NCBI GenBank assembly: GCA_019448385.1
Contig: JAGTXO010000017.1
Coordinates: 62,001 to 126,000 of the forward strand
Length of the DNA: 64,000 nucleotides
Direction: 5' to 3'
Source of the DNA: Diacronema lutheri
Lineage: Eukaryota > Haptophyta > Pavlovophyceae > Pavlovales > Pavlovaceae
The position numbers were made by a program, and so were the translations under genes. Shown in pieces: positions 11,988 to 23,706 of this stretch (positions within the stretch are counted from its first letter, which is position 1; each line of letters opens with the position of its first letter). Under the pieces are notes generated by a model. That model saw nothing but the letters and a program-made list of their open reading frames with translations, searched no databases and was not told where the DNA came from.

Positions 11988-14900
11988 CCGCCGTCGCCAC
12001 CCTCGGCAGAGCCGGCAGCGTCGGCGGCGCCACCAACGTCGGCGTCAGCGGTCGGCGCGGCCGCCACCGTCGACGGCGACGCGCTCGTCGCCAGCCGGCG
12101 CAGCAGCGCCTCGCGCGGCGCGCGGCCGCCGTGCACGCCGGTCCCCCCGCGCGCCGCCTGGCGCGCGACGCGCTCGCGGCGCATCTTATCCAACTCGGCG
12201 AGTGCGAGCGCGGCGCGAGGCGCGTCGAGCGGCCCCAGGCCCGAGCGCGCCAGCACGCACCGCCCCAATCCGCGGCACAGCTGCGCGTGCAGCGCGCGCG
12301 CGGCGGCCGCGTCGGCGGGCGGAGCGTGCGCGCCGTCGACGTGCGCGTCGGCGCGCCGCTCAAGATCGTCGAGCGCGGCGAAGGGGAGCAGCGCGAGCAC
12401 GCACCCGGAGAGCGCGCGCACGTCCGCCGCGCGCCTGCCGCCATGGATGAAGGCCATTTCGCCGAGCACGCAGCCGGCACGCAGCGCGCGGCTGCGCTCG
12501 GCAGGCGGCGGCGGCTGCGCGTGTTTGCCGCCATCGCTGCCGCCGCCATCGCCGCCATCGCTGCCGGTGCGGAGCGGTGCGTGCGCTGACGTGTGTGTGG
12601 GGAAGAGCTCCTCCGCCTCGCCACTCAACAGCAACGCCGCGAAGCTCCCCTCCTCGCCGCCGCGCACGATCAGATCGCGCGGCTGCAGCTCGACGAGGGG
12701 CGGGAGGAGGGGGCGTAGCGCCAGCGCCGCATCCTCGTCACCGCCAAGCTCTGCGCAGAGCAGCGCGATGTGGCTGCCCTCCTCCCGCCGGGCGGCGCGC
12801 AGCAGCTCTGCAAGCCGCCCTGCCCCGTCCAACCGCTCCTTCGCCTCCAGCCGCTCCGCCCCGCCTCCACGCACGCCGGCATCGCCGCGGTAGCCAACGT
12901 CGCCACGGCCATTGCCATTGGCGGCAGCGTGGTCGGTGTCGTCGTCGCTGCCCCCGTCGCCGTCACCGTCGGCGTCGCCGTCGGCGTCGCCGTCGGCGTC
13001 GCTGTCGGCGTCGGCGTCGGCGTCATCGGCACTATGGACGTCGGCGTCAGCGTCGCCGCCGCGCCCGCTCGCCCCCGCCGGCGGCGGGTTTGAGCTGTCC
13101 GGCTGCGCAGTCGCTGCCGTCGCAACAGGGACGGGCAGCACTTGACGGGATGGCATGCCAAGTGCAGCCATGAGTGCAGAGACAGAGGAGACGACAAGCG
13201 ATGGCGATGAGGAGGGCAGAGGCACCTGCGCACATGCGCGCGGCGCGTCGCCATCGCACGCGCCAACGGGCAAGCTGCCGAGCACGCCACCGTGGCCGCC
13301 CTCGCGTGTCGTCTCCTCCGCTCCCGCCTCCGCACCCGCCTCCGCCTCGCCGCCATCGCCGTCATGCCCATCGCCGTCGTGCCCATCGCCGTCGCTGTCG
13401 CCGTCGCCGTCTCCGTCGCCGTCCTCTTCCTCCATGTCCGCGCTACCACCGGCCGGCGCGCGCGCGTCGAGCGCGTCGAGCGCCGCGCGCGCGTCCGCGA
13501 GCTTGGCGGCGGCGGTGCGACGCACGACGGCCGGCGCGGCGGCGTCCGCGACGATCGGCTCGAGCTCGCGCTGCGCGAGGAGCAGGTTGGCCCTCCCGCC
13601 CAGCTTGACGAGCATGTAGGCCGCGCAGTAGCCCGCCTCGACCCGCCCACTCAGCTGAGCGCTCTGGCAAAAGGCGGCGCGCGCGCTCGCAAAGTCGCCC
13701 GCGCCCTGCAGCGCGCGGCCCGCCATGAGAAGCTCGCGCGCGCGCACGCCCTGCTCGGGCGACGGCGGCGCGCGTCGACCAGCCGAGCCGCTAGCCGCCC
13801 CGCCACCGTCTGTCTCCTCAGTGTCGCCGCCGCCGCCGCCGCGTCCGCAGCCGCCGCCGCCGCCGCCGCCGCGCGCGTCCGCCGCTCCGCCGCCGCCGGC
13901 GGACGCGGCGGAGGCGCCGGCGAGCGCAGCGGCGATGGGTGGCGGCGGCGGGCGCGCGGGTGAGGCGGAGCCAGCCGCGCGCGGCGGCAGCTCGTCCGTC
14001 GGGCCGAGCAGCGGCTCAACCGCCGAAGCGCCGCACACGCACGCGCCCCGCGCCGGACCCGCCCCGTCTCCATGCGCGCGCGCGCGCGCGCCGGCCGCGA
14101 AGAGCACCGGCGGTGGCGGCGGCGGCGGTGGCGGTGCTGGCGGCGGTAGCGGCGCGTCGACCGCGCCGCCGCCGCCTCCGACGAGCGCGTGCGGCGGCGG
14201 CGGCGGCGGCGGCGGCTGTGGCGCAGACGGCGGCTCCTCGTCCGTCCACTGTGTCGGAGCGCTTGGTGCAACCGGTGTCACGCGGCACGCCGCGGCCGGC
14301 GCGCGCCCGTCCGGCGGCCGCGCGGCGCTGCGCTCGGGCGCGGCGCAGCGCATCGCGCCGCCGCTGCCACCGCCGAGCGCACCACGAACGCCACCACCAC
14401 CACCGCCGCCACCACCGCCGCCGCTGCCGCCGCCGCCACCAAGGCCGCTGCACGCCGCGGCGGCGCGCGGCGGCGGCCACGCCGGCGGCGCGGTCGGCTC
14501 GGACGGCGGCGCGGACAGCTCGTCACGCGCAATCGCCGCCATCGTGTCTGCCGGTCCTGAGGACAGCGGCTGCGGCTGCGCGGCGCCATGCTGATGCACA
14601 TCCGCACCCGCGCGCGCACCGCACGCTCCGCCCGCGCCTGCCGCGCCGAGCGGCGCGACGCCGCGCGCGGGCGCCCCGGCATGCGCGCACACGGCCTCAA
14701 CTTCCTCGACGCGCGAGAGCAGGGCGCCGATGCCAGCGTCGTGGTGGCCGGGCGGCGCGAGCGTGCGGTCGAGCGCATGCCGGGCGGCGGGGTGGTGCTG
14801 CACGCCGATGCCAGCGTCGTGGTGCTGGTGCGGCACGAACGGCGGCGGCGGAGGCGGCGGCGGCGGCGGACCGGGCGAGCGGAGCGGCGGCGGCGGCGGA

Positions 14901-17900
14901 CCGGGCGAGCGGAGCGGCGGCGGCGGCGGCTGCGCGCGCGGCGAGCGCAGCGCGGGCGGCGGGGTCGGTGCGTCCGGCCCCTCAGCCACCGCCGCCTCCT
15001 CCTCCCCGCGCCGCAGCAGCGACAGCAGCCGCTGCCCGCGCAGCTGCGCGAGGCGCTCGGCCGTGAGGCCGCCGCAGTCCGCCACGTCCGCGCCAGCGCG
15101 AGGCTCAAAGCCGCCGCCTGTGCGCGCGCCGCGAGGCGGGATGCCACACGCGCCGCCGGCACGCGCGCCGGCCACACACGCACGCCCGCCGTCGTCGAGC
15201 GGCGCGCGCGGCGGCGGCGGCGGCGGCGGTGGCGGTGGTGGCGGCGGCGGCGAGGCGAAGCCATTCCCGGCGCGCGGCGCGGCGCAAGGGACGATGGCGG
15301 CCGCGGCGTGTGCGAGCGCCGCTCGCTCACTCGCCGCGTTCGCCCACCGTCCGTGCGTCGCGCGGATCAGCTCGGCGGCGACCTCGTGCGCCTCGTCGAA
15401 CGACCCCGCGGCCGCAACGGTGATCGCCGCGGCGTCGAGCGCGGTTGATAAGTGGCCGTTGCCGCCGCCACCTTCGCCGCCCTCCGCACGTCCTCCTTCG
15501 TCACCGTTGCCGGCCGCGCCAAGCGCCGGCCGCAGGGGCGCGGAGCCGCCATGCACGCCATCGGCCGGGCGTGGCGGCGGCGGCGGCGGCAGCGGCGGCG
15601 GCAACGGCGGCGGCAACGGCGGCGGCGCGCCGTCCGCGCCTCTGTCGCTGGGCGCGGTCGCCACGTCGGAGTGGGCGAACAGCAACGCCGCCGCCGCGCG
15701 CGCGCGCTCAAGGATGGGCGCCTCGGCGGCGGCCGCGAGCGCCGGCTCGTCGGCGTCGCCGGCCACGCTCGCCAGCGCGGCGCGCGAGCCGCGCGAGAGA
15801 CGCGAGGCATACGGCGGTGGCGGAGGCGGTGGCGGAGGCGGTTGCGGAGGCGGTGGCGGAGGCGGCTGCAGCGGGCAGGCGCCGAGCTGTGGCGGCGCCG
15901 TCGGGGCCGCTGGCGGCTCGAGCGGCAAGCGCGACGCGGTGTCGGCGGAGGCGGCGGGCGATGTGCCGTCGGCGCCGGCGCGCGCCGGCGGCGGCGTCGC
16001 GCGTGGCGGCGGCGGCTGCGGCCGAGGCGGCGGCGACGGCGCCAGCGGCGGCGGCGGCGGCGGCGGCGGCTGCAGCGGCCTCGGCGCGCCAGCCGTCGCC
16101 GCGGCCGCCGCGCCGGGCGATGTTACGGCGAGGGGCGGAGGGGGCGGCGGCGGTGCGGGCGAGCGCGGCGAGCGTGGCTGCGCTGGCTGCTCCTGCTGGG
16201 CGGGCGAGAGACGCGACGCGAGCGCGCTGACAGCCGCCGCGCCGCCGCGCGCGCGGCCACGCGCCACCGGCGAGCGCGCGCGGCACGGCGGCCACGTGCG
16301 CGTGGCCGCGCCGCAGTGCGCGGCGGCCGCGCTCGCGAGCGGCGGCGCGGCAGACGGCGGCGGTGGCGGCGGGCTGTGCTGTGCGCTCGCCGTAACCGCC
16401 GCGTCGCGCACGCGCGCAAGCAAACGGGTGCGGCGCTCAAACTCATTGCTTGGGCGCACGCCCGCATCGTTCAACGCGACCGCGCCGTTGGCAAGCGCGA
16501 AGCCGGCGGCCGCGCCGTCGCGCGATGGCGGCGGCGGCGGCGGTTGGGCGGCCGCGGCCGCCGCCGCGTCGCGCGCGATGGCGGCGAAGCGCGCATCGAA
16601 CGCGCCACCGCCGCCGCCATCGCTGACGCCGCGATGTGCGCGCCCGTGCCCGCTCCACGCGCCTTGCGTCCGTGCTTGCGCGCCCGCCCCCGCCTCCGCC
16701 TCCGCCCCCGCCCCCGCCTCCGCCTCCGCCTCCGCCCCCGCCTCCGCCTCCGCCTCCACCAAGCCGCGGCCTGCGAGCAGGGCCGCACGCGCGCTGATCA
16801 CTGCCGCCATCGCCTCGCCCCGGCTCAGCGCCAGCCGCCCTCCGCTCGCGCGCGCCTCCGCCGCGCCGTTGCCCGACGCAGCGGCCGCCGCGCGCGCGTC
16901 GCACACGGCGGCGGCGAAACGGCCGCCACCGCCGCCGCTGCCGCCGCCGCAGCCGCCACTTCCGTCGCCGCCGCCACCGCCGCCGGCGCGCGCGGCGGCG
17001 CGCGCGGCGGCGCGCCACGCGGCCGAGCCCGAGACGCGCGGCGGCGGCGCGAGCCCGGCGGCGAGCGCGCTGCCCGCGCCACTGCCCGTCGGCGCCGTGC
17101 CGTTGGCCACCGCCGCCGTTGGCGCGGCCGGGCCGCGGCACGCCGCCGGCTTGGTCGCCGCGCGCGCGCGCGGCGACCGTGGTGCCGGAGATGGCGCGCC
17201 GCGGCCCAGCGCCTCCGCCCACGCGAGCGCAAGTGAGCGCGCCTCGCCGAGCTGCTCGCGCCCGCCCGCGCTCACGGCCGACCGGCACGTGGCGGCAGGG
17301 CCGTCCGCGCTCGCGCCCGCCCAGCCGTCGCTGGCCGCCCTGGCCGCGCCGCCGGCGCGCGTGCGGCCGGCGGACGCGGCGCGGCGCGCCGGCCCGTGCC
17401 GCGCGCGCACGGCCGGCGCGCGCGCGCGCCGCTCGGACATGCCGCCGCCGCCACCACCGCCGCTGCCGCCGCCGCCGCCGCCGCCGTCGTCGACGCCGCC
17501 GTCGAGCAGAATGCGTGCGCTCAGACGCAGCCGGTCAGGCGATGACACGCCCCCGCGCCACGACGTGTCAAACCACGCGCCATCAAAGCCGCCGACGCCA
17601 CGGCCGTCGTCGCCGAGCGTGCCGCGAACGGGCGAGCGCGGCGCGCGCGGCGATGCGCGCGCACCGCCAGCCGCCCACGCCCCGCCCGCGCGCGCGTCCT
17701 CGCGCCGCGCCGGGCTGCGCGGGCTGGGGCTGCGCACGCCGCCACCGCCACCGCCGCCACCGCCGGAGGGGCCGCACGCGTCCTCGTACCAACCCGCGCG
17801 CACGCGCTGCGGCTCGGCGGGCGTTGCGTCCTCCCAGCGCGCGCGCAGCGACACCGCCGCCGCCGCCGCCGCGGTGTGTGCGCGCGCGCGCTCCCGCGCG

Positions 17901-18700
17901 TCGGCGCGCGCTTCAGCCGCCGCGTCGGCCGCCGCGGCGAGCTGTGCGCGCTCCGCGTCGAGCGCGGCGAAGAGCTCCCACGGGCGCGACAACCGAGACA
18001 CGGGCCTCGGCGTCGAGCCTGCGGGCGAGTCGCTCGCGCACCCGTGCGCGCCGTGCGCGCCGTTCGCGACGCGCGGTGGGCTCGCGCCGCTGCGCGAGCC
18101 GCCGCGAGGCGCCGACGACGAGCGCGCGGGTGGCGTCGACTGACGCCGGCCGGCGAAAGCGCCGGCGGCGCCCGTGCGGGCCGACGCGTACGTCGCGCCC
18201 ACCGCGCCGCCGGCGAGCGCCGGCCACGCGCGCGAGCCCACCGCCGCGAGGACGCCGGGCGGCGCCGTGTCCAGTTGGCCAACGGCGCTCGAGCACGCGC
18301 ACCGCGCGCCCGCATGCGCTCCGCTGGCGCCGCGCGTGGCGTACGCGGCGAGCGCGCGCTCACGCGAGGCGCGCGCGGCGGCGAGCTCCTCCGCGCTCGG
18401 CGGCTCGAGCACGCCCTCGTCCGCGCCGCCCGGCGCAGCGCGCGGACGCGACCCCGCGCGCGCGCCGCCGTCGGCCGCCGCGCTGCGCGCGCACGCGCGC
18501 GACGCGTCGGAGCTCGACGTGGCGCGAGCGGTCCACGACACGGCGACGGGCCAGCCCGGCGAATGCGCGGTCGCGCACGCCGAGCCGCGCCCGTCGCTGC
18601 GCGCCGCGGCTCGCATTGGGCCGAGCGGCGCGATCAGGATGGCCGACTTGCCGCCGGACGCCGGAAATGTTTTTGAAAACGGCCAGTGGGTGGGGGCCAC
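8928..18700 (-). CDS. giant multidomain protein: disordered, TPR-like, cNMP-binding-like, J-like, two PH-like
   Basis: Exon 1 (11261-18700) is a single open frame of 2,480 codons. Exons 10783-10868, 10021-10132, 9580-9738 and 8928-9401 then join in phase, giving about 2,756 aa. Residues 1-1640 are low-complexity Ala/Gly/Pro/Ser, probably disordered. Around 1645-1740 a TPR-like pair follows (LLMAGRALQGAGDFASARAA). Around 1955-2130 is a cyclic-nucleotide-binding-like fold (IALLCAELGGDEDAALALR, then RAGCVLGEMAFIHGGRRAADV). Around 2260-2345 a degenerate J-like segment (YHALLQL ... VLTTPAARRGYEGSL) lacks a clear HPD. A PH-like domain runs from WLWHGQPWMMRADP across introns 1 and 2. A second PH-like domain starts LELGDGRGQWAPCRALL and ends DAWCARLHAAI. 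PH domains suggest membrane phosphoinositide binding; nucleotide binding is inferred. Intron 1 needs a GC donor (CGG|GCACGC). The small exon 10021-10132 was placed by phase alone. No family covers the whole protein. Confidence 0.7.
10156..10620 (+). repeat. 57-59 bp minisatellite, 8 copies, intronic
   Basis: Eight near-identical units begin GACAGACGAGCACGGGAAGG and end CCGCCCTCCGCTGTG. A few units carry two extra bases (GTGGACACAGACG instead of GTGGACAGACG). The array sits inside the 650-bp intron 10133-10782 of the giant minus-strand gene. A CT-rich microsatellite follows at about 10650-10705. Confidence 0.92.
10871..11147 (+). repeat. 36-bp minisatellite, about 8 copies, intronic
   Basis: Units of 36 bp containing GCAGCATGGCGGCGGTGGCG repeat through most of the 392-bp intron 10869-11260 of the giant gene. 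The period is a multiple of three, so frames remain open in several directions. The array nevertheless interrupts a PH-like domain and is best read as intron. Confidence 0.9.
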
Positions 18701-19363
18701 TGAGCTCTGCGGTTGCGCGGGAAAAGCTCGTTTGAATTCAAGAGTAAAAGCGAATGACGCCGACCTCGTCGACTCTTGCGCCTGAGGCCGAGCAGCGCAG
18801 CCGCGCAGCGACTAGCAAGTCGCCGGACGGAGCAGACCCTAAGGCCCAGCCGCGCCTACTGCAGCCGCCGCGCGCCGCCGCCCGCCCGCAACCGCCGTCA
18901 AATCAGAATGGCGCTCAGTTGCCACGGCCGACGGCCACATCCGCCCGGCGCCGAGGTGGCGGGCTGACGCGCGCAGCGTCGCGAGGGGCGGGTCGTCCAC
19001 GAGGGCGCGCGTCCACCCCTGCGCCACCGCGCGCGCACGCATCCCGCCCACCGACAGCCTGCCCACTCGGCAGGCAGGCACTACCCACTCGGCAGACACT
19101 GCCCACTCGGCAGGCACGTCGGCGACGGTGGCGGCCGCGCCGCGCGCGGAGTCGTGCGCCGCCCGGCAGGCAGCCGGCGTCCACCGCTCGGCCACCCAGG
19201 CGGGCACGGCAGCCGGCGGCTGCCGCGCGACTCGTCCGCTCGCGCGCGCGCTCCGCCCGGGCGCAGGTGCTGGCCGCTGCTGCGCGCTGAGCTCAAGGGC
19301 GTGGCGCGCAGCCGGCGGCCGCCTTGTCGAGGTGCACGTACAAGGCGCGCAGCTCGGGTCGGC
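18701..19363. other. intergenic spacer with short GC-rich repeats
   Basis: This 663-bp spacer lies between the ATG of the giant minus-strand gene and the stop of the CDK gene, so it holds the giant gene's promoter. Short repeats of the form CCCACTCGGCAGGCA occur three to four times at about 19050-19110. No conserved coding sequence is seen on either strand. Confidence 0.5.
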
Positions 19364-19502
19364 TCACTTCTTGAAGCCGCGCATGCCCATCGCGACGGCC
19401 GCCTTGTCGAGGTCGTCAAAGTAGGGGTGGAGCAGCGCGTCCTTTGCGGTGATGCGCGCGTGCGGCTCGTAGAGCAGCATGCGCTAAGGGAAGAGGGAAG
19501 AG

Positions 19503-19556
<54 letters not shown>

Positions 19557-21561
19557 AGAGGGAGGGGGGAAGAGGGAGGGGGGGGGGGGGGGGCAGCATG
19601 GCGGCGCCGGTGAGAGAGCGCGCGCGCCGCAGCGGTGGGCGGGTGCAACTGCCGCGCTCGCAGGCGGCTGCAACGCCTCGCACGGCGCAGCTGCGGCCGG
19701 GCGGGCCAGCCGCACGCGTGCTGGGCCGGGCGGGAGCGCAGGGCGTGCGGGTGGAAGCGCTCACCGCCATCAGATCGTCGCCATGCTCGTCAAGCGCGGG
19801 CACTGCGCTCCTGAGCGGCTTGGGCTGCCACGACGGGAACTCGGATTTAAAGTCGGGCAGCTTCGAGACACCGTACCACATGTCCTCGCGCGGCGTGCCG
19901 AGCAACCTGAAGATTTTGAACAGCTCGTCAATCTAGCGCCCACGCCGTGCAGGCGCGCAGCGAACGCGGCAGTGGGGCGAAGAGGGCCACGGGGGTGGCG
20001 GAGGGCACAGGGGCAGCGATTGAGCGCGCGCCGGCTCGCGGGACGCAGCAGCGCCATGGGCGGTGTCGCGCATCGTGGCGGGTCGTGGGGCCGCCATGGG
20101 ATCTGCCCGCCATGGGATCTGCCCGCCATGGGATCTGCCCGCCATGGGATCTGCCCGCCATGGGATCTGCCCGCCATGGGATCGGCCCGCCATGGGATCC
20201 GCCCGCCCGGTCAGCAGATCGCATGACGGCTCTGCGCCCCGCGCCCCGCGCTGCCCTGTCCCGCGCTGCGCTGTGCGAGCACACCTCCGAGTCTCCGGGG
20301 AAGAGCGGCTGCCCCGTGATCATCTCCGCCATGATTGTCCCTACCGACCACACGTCCACGGGGCACGCGTAGAGCTTTGAGCCGAGCAGGATCTCAGGCG
20401 CACGGTACCACAGCGTCACGACCTGCGCGGCGCACGGATCGGGCGGCACGAGGACAGGTGGCACGCGCGCGCAGCGCGGAAGGACGGGGCGGCGGGTGGG
20501 CGGGCGGGCGGCTGCGCCGAGGCAGGGCGCGCGCGCGCCGCCGCCCGGCCTGCCACGCGCGCGCAGCGTCAAGCACCTCGTGCGTGTAGGTGCGGAGGGG
20601 GATGGTGAAGGCGCGCGCGAGCCCAAAGTCTGCCAGCTTGAGCGTCCCATGCGTCGGGTCGATCAAAATGTTCTGCGGCTTGAGGTCGCTGCAGCCGGCA
20701 GCCGGGCCGGGCGGGCCCGGGCGGGGCAGGCACACGCGGGTGCAGCGCGGCGCGGCGCATGCCGGCGCGAATGACGAGCGTGAGCGCGACCGCGCGAGAG
20801 CTCGGACAGCGCAACGTGCATGCGGCTCCATGGACGCGCGCCCCAGCCAGCGCACACGGCTCGACCACGCGCAGGCGAGCGCGCGCGAATCCAACGGCCG
20901 CCCGGCGCGCACCGGTGGAAGATGCGATGCGAGTGGCACCACTCGAGCCCGCGCATGATCTGATACATGAAGGACTGCACCACGATCGCCGCGCGCGCCG
21001 CACGACACGATGGCGCGGCTCGGCATCGCGCGCGCACGTACGCGTGCGCGCGCTTGCCCGGCCGCTCGCACGCGCGCGCACCTTGACCTCCATCGTCGGC
21101 AGCTTGTTGCCGTTGGCCTTCATGTACTTCTTGAGGTCGTAGTCGCAGAACTCGAAGCTCAAGTAGAGCTTGTTGTCGCCGTAGAACACGTCCTTCAACC
21201 TGCGCGCGGCACGCGCCGCGCTCCGCGCGCGCGCGCGTGAGCGCGCGCAAGCGCGCCGCGCCGCGCGCGCGCCCGCCAGCGAGGCGGGCGTTCGGAGGCG
21301 CGCGATAGAGGCGTGCGCGAGGGCCACTGGGAGGCTGCTGCGCCGCAGGCCGCCCCACCGGACGATATTGGGGTGCTGGAGCTCCTTGAGGAGCGACACC
21401 TCGCGCAGCGCCGTGCCGGGCACGCCCTCGTCCTCGCCTTCGAGGCGGATCTTCTTGAGCGCGACGATCTCGCCGGTGACGGTGTGCTTCGCCTTGTACA
21501 CCACGCCGTACGTCCCCTCGCCCAGCTTGTCCGTCTTCATGTAGTTGTTCAGGCCCGACAT
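19364..21561 (-). CDS. cyclin-dependent kinase, CDK1/CDKA type
   Basis: Seven exons join in phase to 306 aa, the normal CDK1 length: 21359-21561, 21082-21199, 20913-20974, 20577-20688, 20285-20422, 19765-19932, 19364-19483. The glycine loop GEGTYG carries the inhibitory Thr17/Tyr18 pair. Lys in VALKKIRLE, the catalytic HRDLKPQN (split by an intron), DFG and the activation segment [16 protein letters not shown] with the CAK-target Thr are all present. The cyclin-binding helix reads PGTALRE (residues 48-54) instead of the PSTAIRE of CDK1/CDKA or PPTALRE of plant CDKB, so the subfamily is slightly ambiguous. All catalytic residues are intact, and it should be an active Ser/Thr kinase of the cell cycle acting with a cyclin. 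Intron 6 holds a poly-C tract (sense strand) and intron 5 a 16-bp minisatellite. Confidence 0.95.
20091..20208 (+). repeat. 16-bp minisatellite in CDK intron, about 7 copies
   Basis: The unit ATGGGATCTGCCCGCC repeats about seven times, with the last copies diverging by single bases (ATCGGCC, ATCCGCC). The array lies inside CDK intron 5 (19933-20284). Confidence 0.93.
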
Positions 21562-21779
21562 GGCCGCGGCGTGCGTCGGCCCACACCCTCAGCCCTGTTT
21601 GAGCGCGATCTTGGCGGATTTTTGAAACCAACGGACTGCGAGTCCGGCTTCCCCTCCCCTTCCCGGAATAATGAAGGATATCGTTGTATGGGTCAGAAAC
21701 AGACTTTCCACTTTTGGTACCGGGCGCGAGCTTGGCGGCACAGTGGTTTGGCGCGCGCGCCGGACGGCCGGCGCGCGTA
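21562..21779. promoter_or_regulatory. divergent promoter region, CDK / TCP11
   Basis: A 218-bp spacer separates the two ATGs. It has a less GC-rich stretch at about 21600-21720 (including CCGGAATAATGAAGGATATC) that stands out from the surrounding coding DNA. The bidirectional promoter role is inferred from position. Confidence 0.4.
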
Positions 21780-23192
21780 ATGGAGGTGGAGGATGAGGAG
21801 ACGGTGTTTGCCGACACGCGTGACAAAGCTCATGGCCGCGCCGACTCGCGCGCCGGTGCGCGCGCCTCCGACACGCGCGGCGCCGCCGACGACGACGCGC
21901 GCGAGCCGGCGGATGACGCGGAGGGGCCGGACGAGGGCTTCACGCCCGCGTCGAGCGTGCGCTCGGGCGGCGCGGACGGTGAGGATGGCACAATCTCGAC
22001 CGACGCTGACGACGACATGGATGACGATGACGACGCTTCCGCCGTGTGCGCGCCCAGCGTGCGCCACGGCGCCACGCGCCGCCGCGCGCAGCTTTGCGCG
22101 TGCGCCGAGCAGCTCGAGATTGGCGAGGAGGCGCTGCTGCTGTGCGCGCGCGCGGCGCACGGCGCGCGCGCTCTACCCCTCGCGCGCCGCTTCCGCCGTG
22201 CCCAGCTGCCGCCTGACGCGCCGCGCGTCCACCCCGCCCGCTCCGTCCGTTCCGCTCGCGCAGCGCGCACGCGCGCAGCGCCGCCACCGTCGACGACGGC
22301 TTCGACGCGGGGATCGACGGCGCGAGCTGCTGCTCGAGCGAGGTGGAGATGGACGATGCACGCAGCGACAACCGCGGCGCCGTACGTGCGCTCGCACATT
22401 CTGTTGCCCGTCTGCCCGCGGCGCGCGGCCGAGCGGGCGCGCGGGCGGGCGGCGACGGTGGCGCGCGCGACGGCGCGAGCGACGATGGTAGCGTCGAGCG
22501 CGAGGTGGATGAGGAGGAGGAGGAGAAGGTGGATGACAAGGACGAGGACGATGGCACGTACGGCGACGACGACGACGACGACGCGCGTGCCTCCGATGCG
22601 GCCAGCGCGCAACGAGCGGCCGCGCGCCCGGCCGGCGCTGGCGGCGTGCAGAGCCAACTCGCACCTTCTGCGCTCGGGGCGCAGCGCGGGTGTGAGGCGG
22701 TGGCGGACGGCATGCCACGAGTGACCGCGCCTCTCGATGCGCGCGCGCCCGCCCACACCCACGCCGGCGCGCCGACGCGCGCCGTGGCCACGCGGCCGGC
22801 GGACCCGCCGCCCGCGGCCGCGCGCGCCGCGCGCTCGCCAACCGATGGGGTGGGCGATTGCGTGCCAACCGATGGTGTGGGCAATTCGCCGCGGCGATGG
22901 CCGCAGCCCGACGACGGCCGCGCGGCCTCCAACTCGGCGGAAGGGCCGGTGCTTCGCCGGCCGCGGCCGGGCCTCCTCCCATCCCACGCGCGCGCGCAGC
23001 CGGCGCAGCGCGCGGGCGGCAGCGGCAGCGGCAGCGTCGTCGCCGGCACGGCGCCGCCCGCCTCCGCCGCGGCGGCGGCGCTCGCCGCGCCCGTCGGCGC
23101 GCCGCCCGCGCGTGCGGAGCGTCGGCTGCCAGCGCCGCCCGCGCAGTCGCAGCCGCAGCCGCAGCCGCAGTCGCAGTCGCAGCCGCAGTCGC

Positions 23193-23223
<31 letters not shown>

Positions 23224-23366
23224 GCCGCAGTCGCAGCCGCAGTCGCAGCCGCAGTCGCAGCCGCAGCCGCAGCCGCAGCCGCAGCCGCAGTCGCAGCCGC
23301 AGCCGCAGCCGCAGCCGCAGCCGCAGCCGCAGCCGCAGCCGCAGTCGCAGCCGCAGCCGCAGCCGC

Positions 23367-23397
<31 letters not shown>

Positions 23398-23562
23398 GCC
23401 GCAGCCGCAGCCGCAGCCGCAGTCGCAGCCGCAGCCGCAGCCGCAGCCGCAGCCGCAGTCGCAGCGCGCAGCGGCTGACAGCGCGGGCGCGCGCGCGCGC
23501 TCGGCGCGCGGCCGACTGCGCGCGCCGGCCGCGCGCGGCGACGGCGCGCACGCGCACGCGCG

Positions 23563-23594
<32 letters not shown>

Positions 23595-23650
23595 CCACCG
23601 CCCGCGTCGCCTCCCCCGCCGACGGCGATGCGCTCGGGCTGCAGTCGATG

Positions 23651-23706
<56 letters not shown>

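Noticed and set aside
14730-18143. 1,137-codon plus-strand ORF
   Set aside because: It is the complement of the giant minus-strand gene. Its translation is low-complexity with no domains, while the minus strand continues in one frame into PH-like domains.
21830-23598. Minus-strand ORFs of 550-575 codons with Arg-Leu and Cys-Gly repeats
   Set aside because: They come from the CAGCCG microsatellite of the TCP11 gene read on the other strand.
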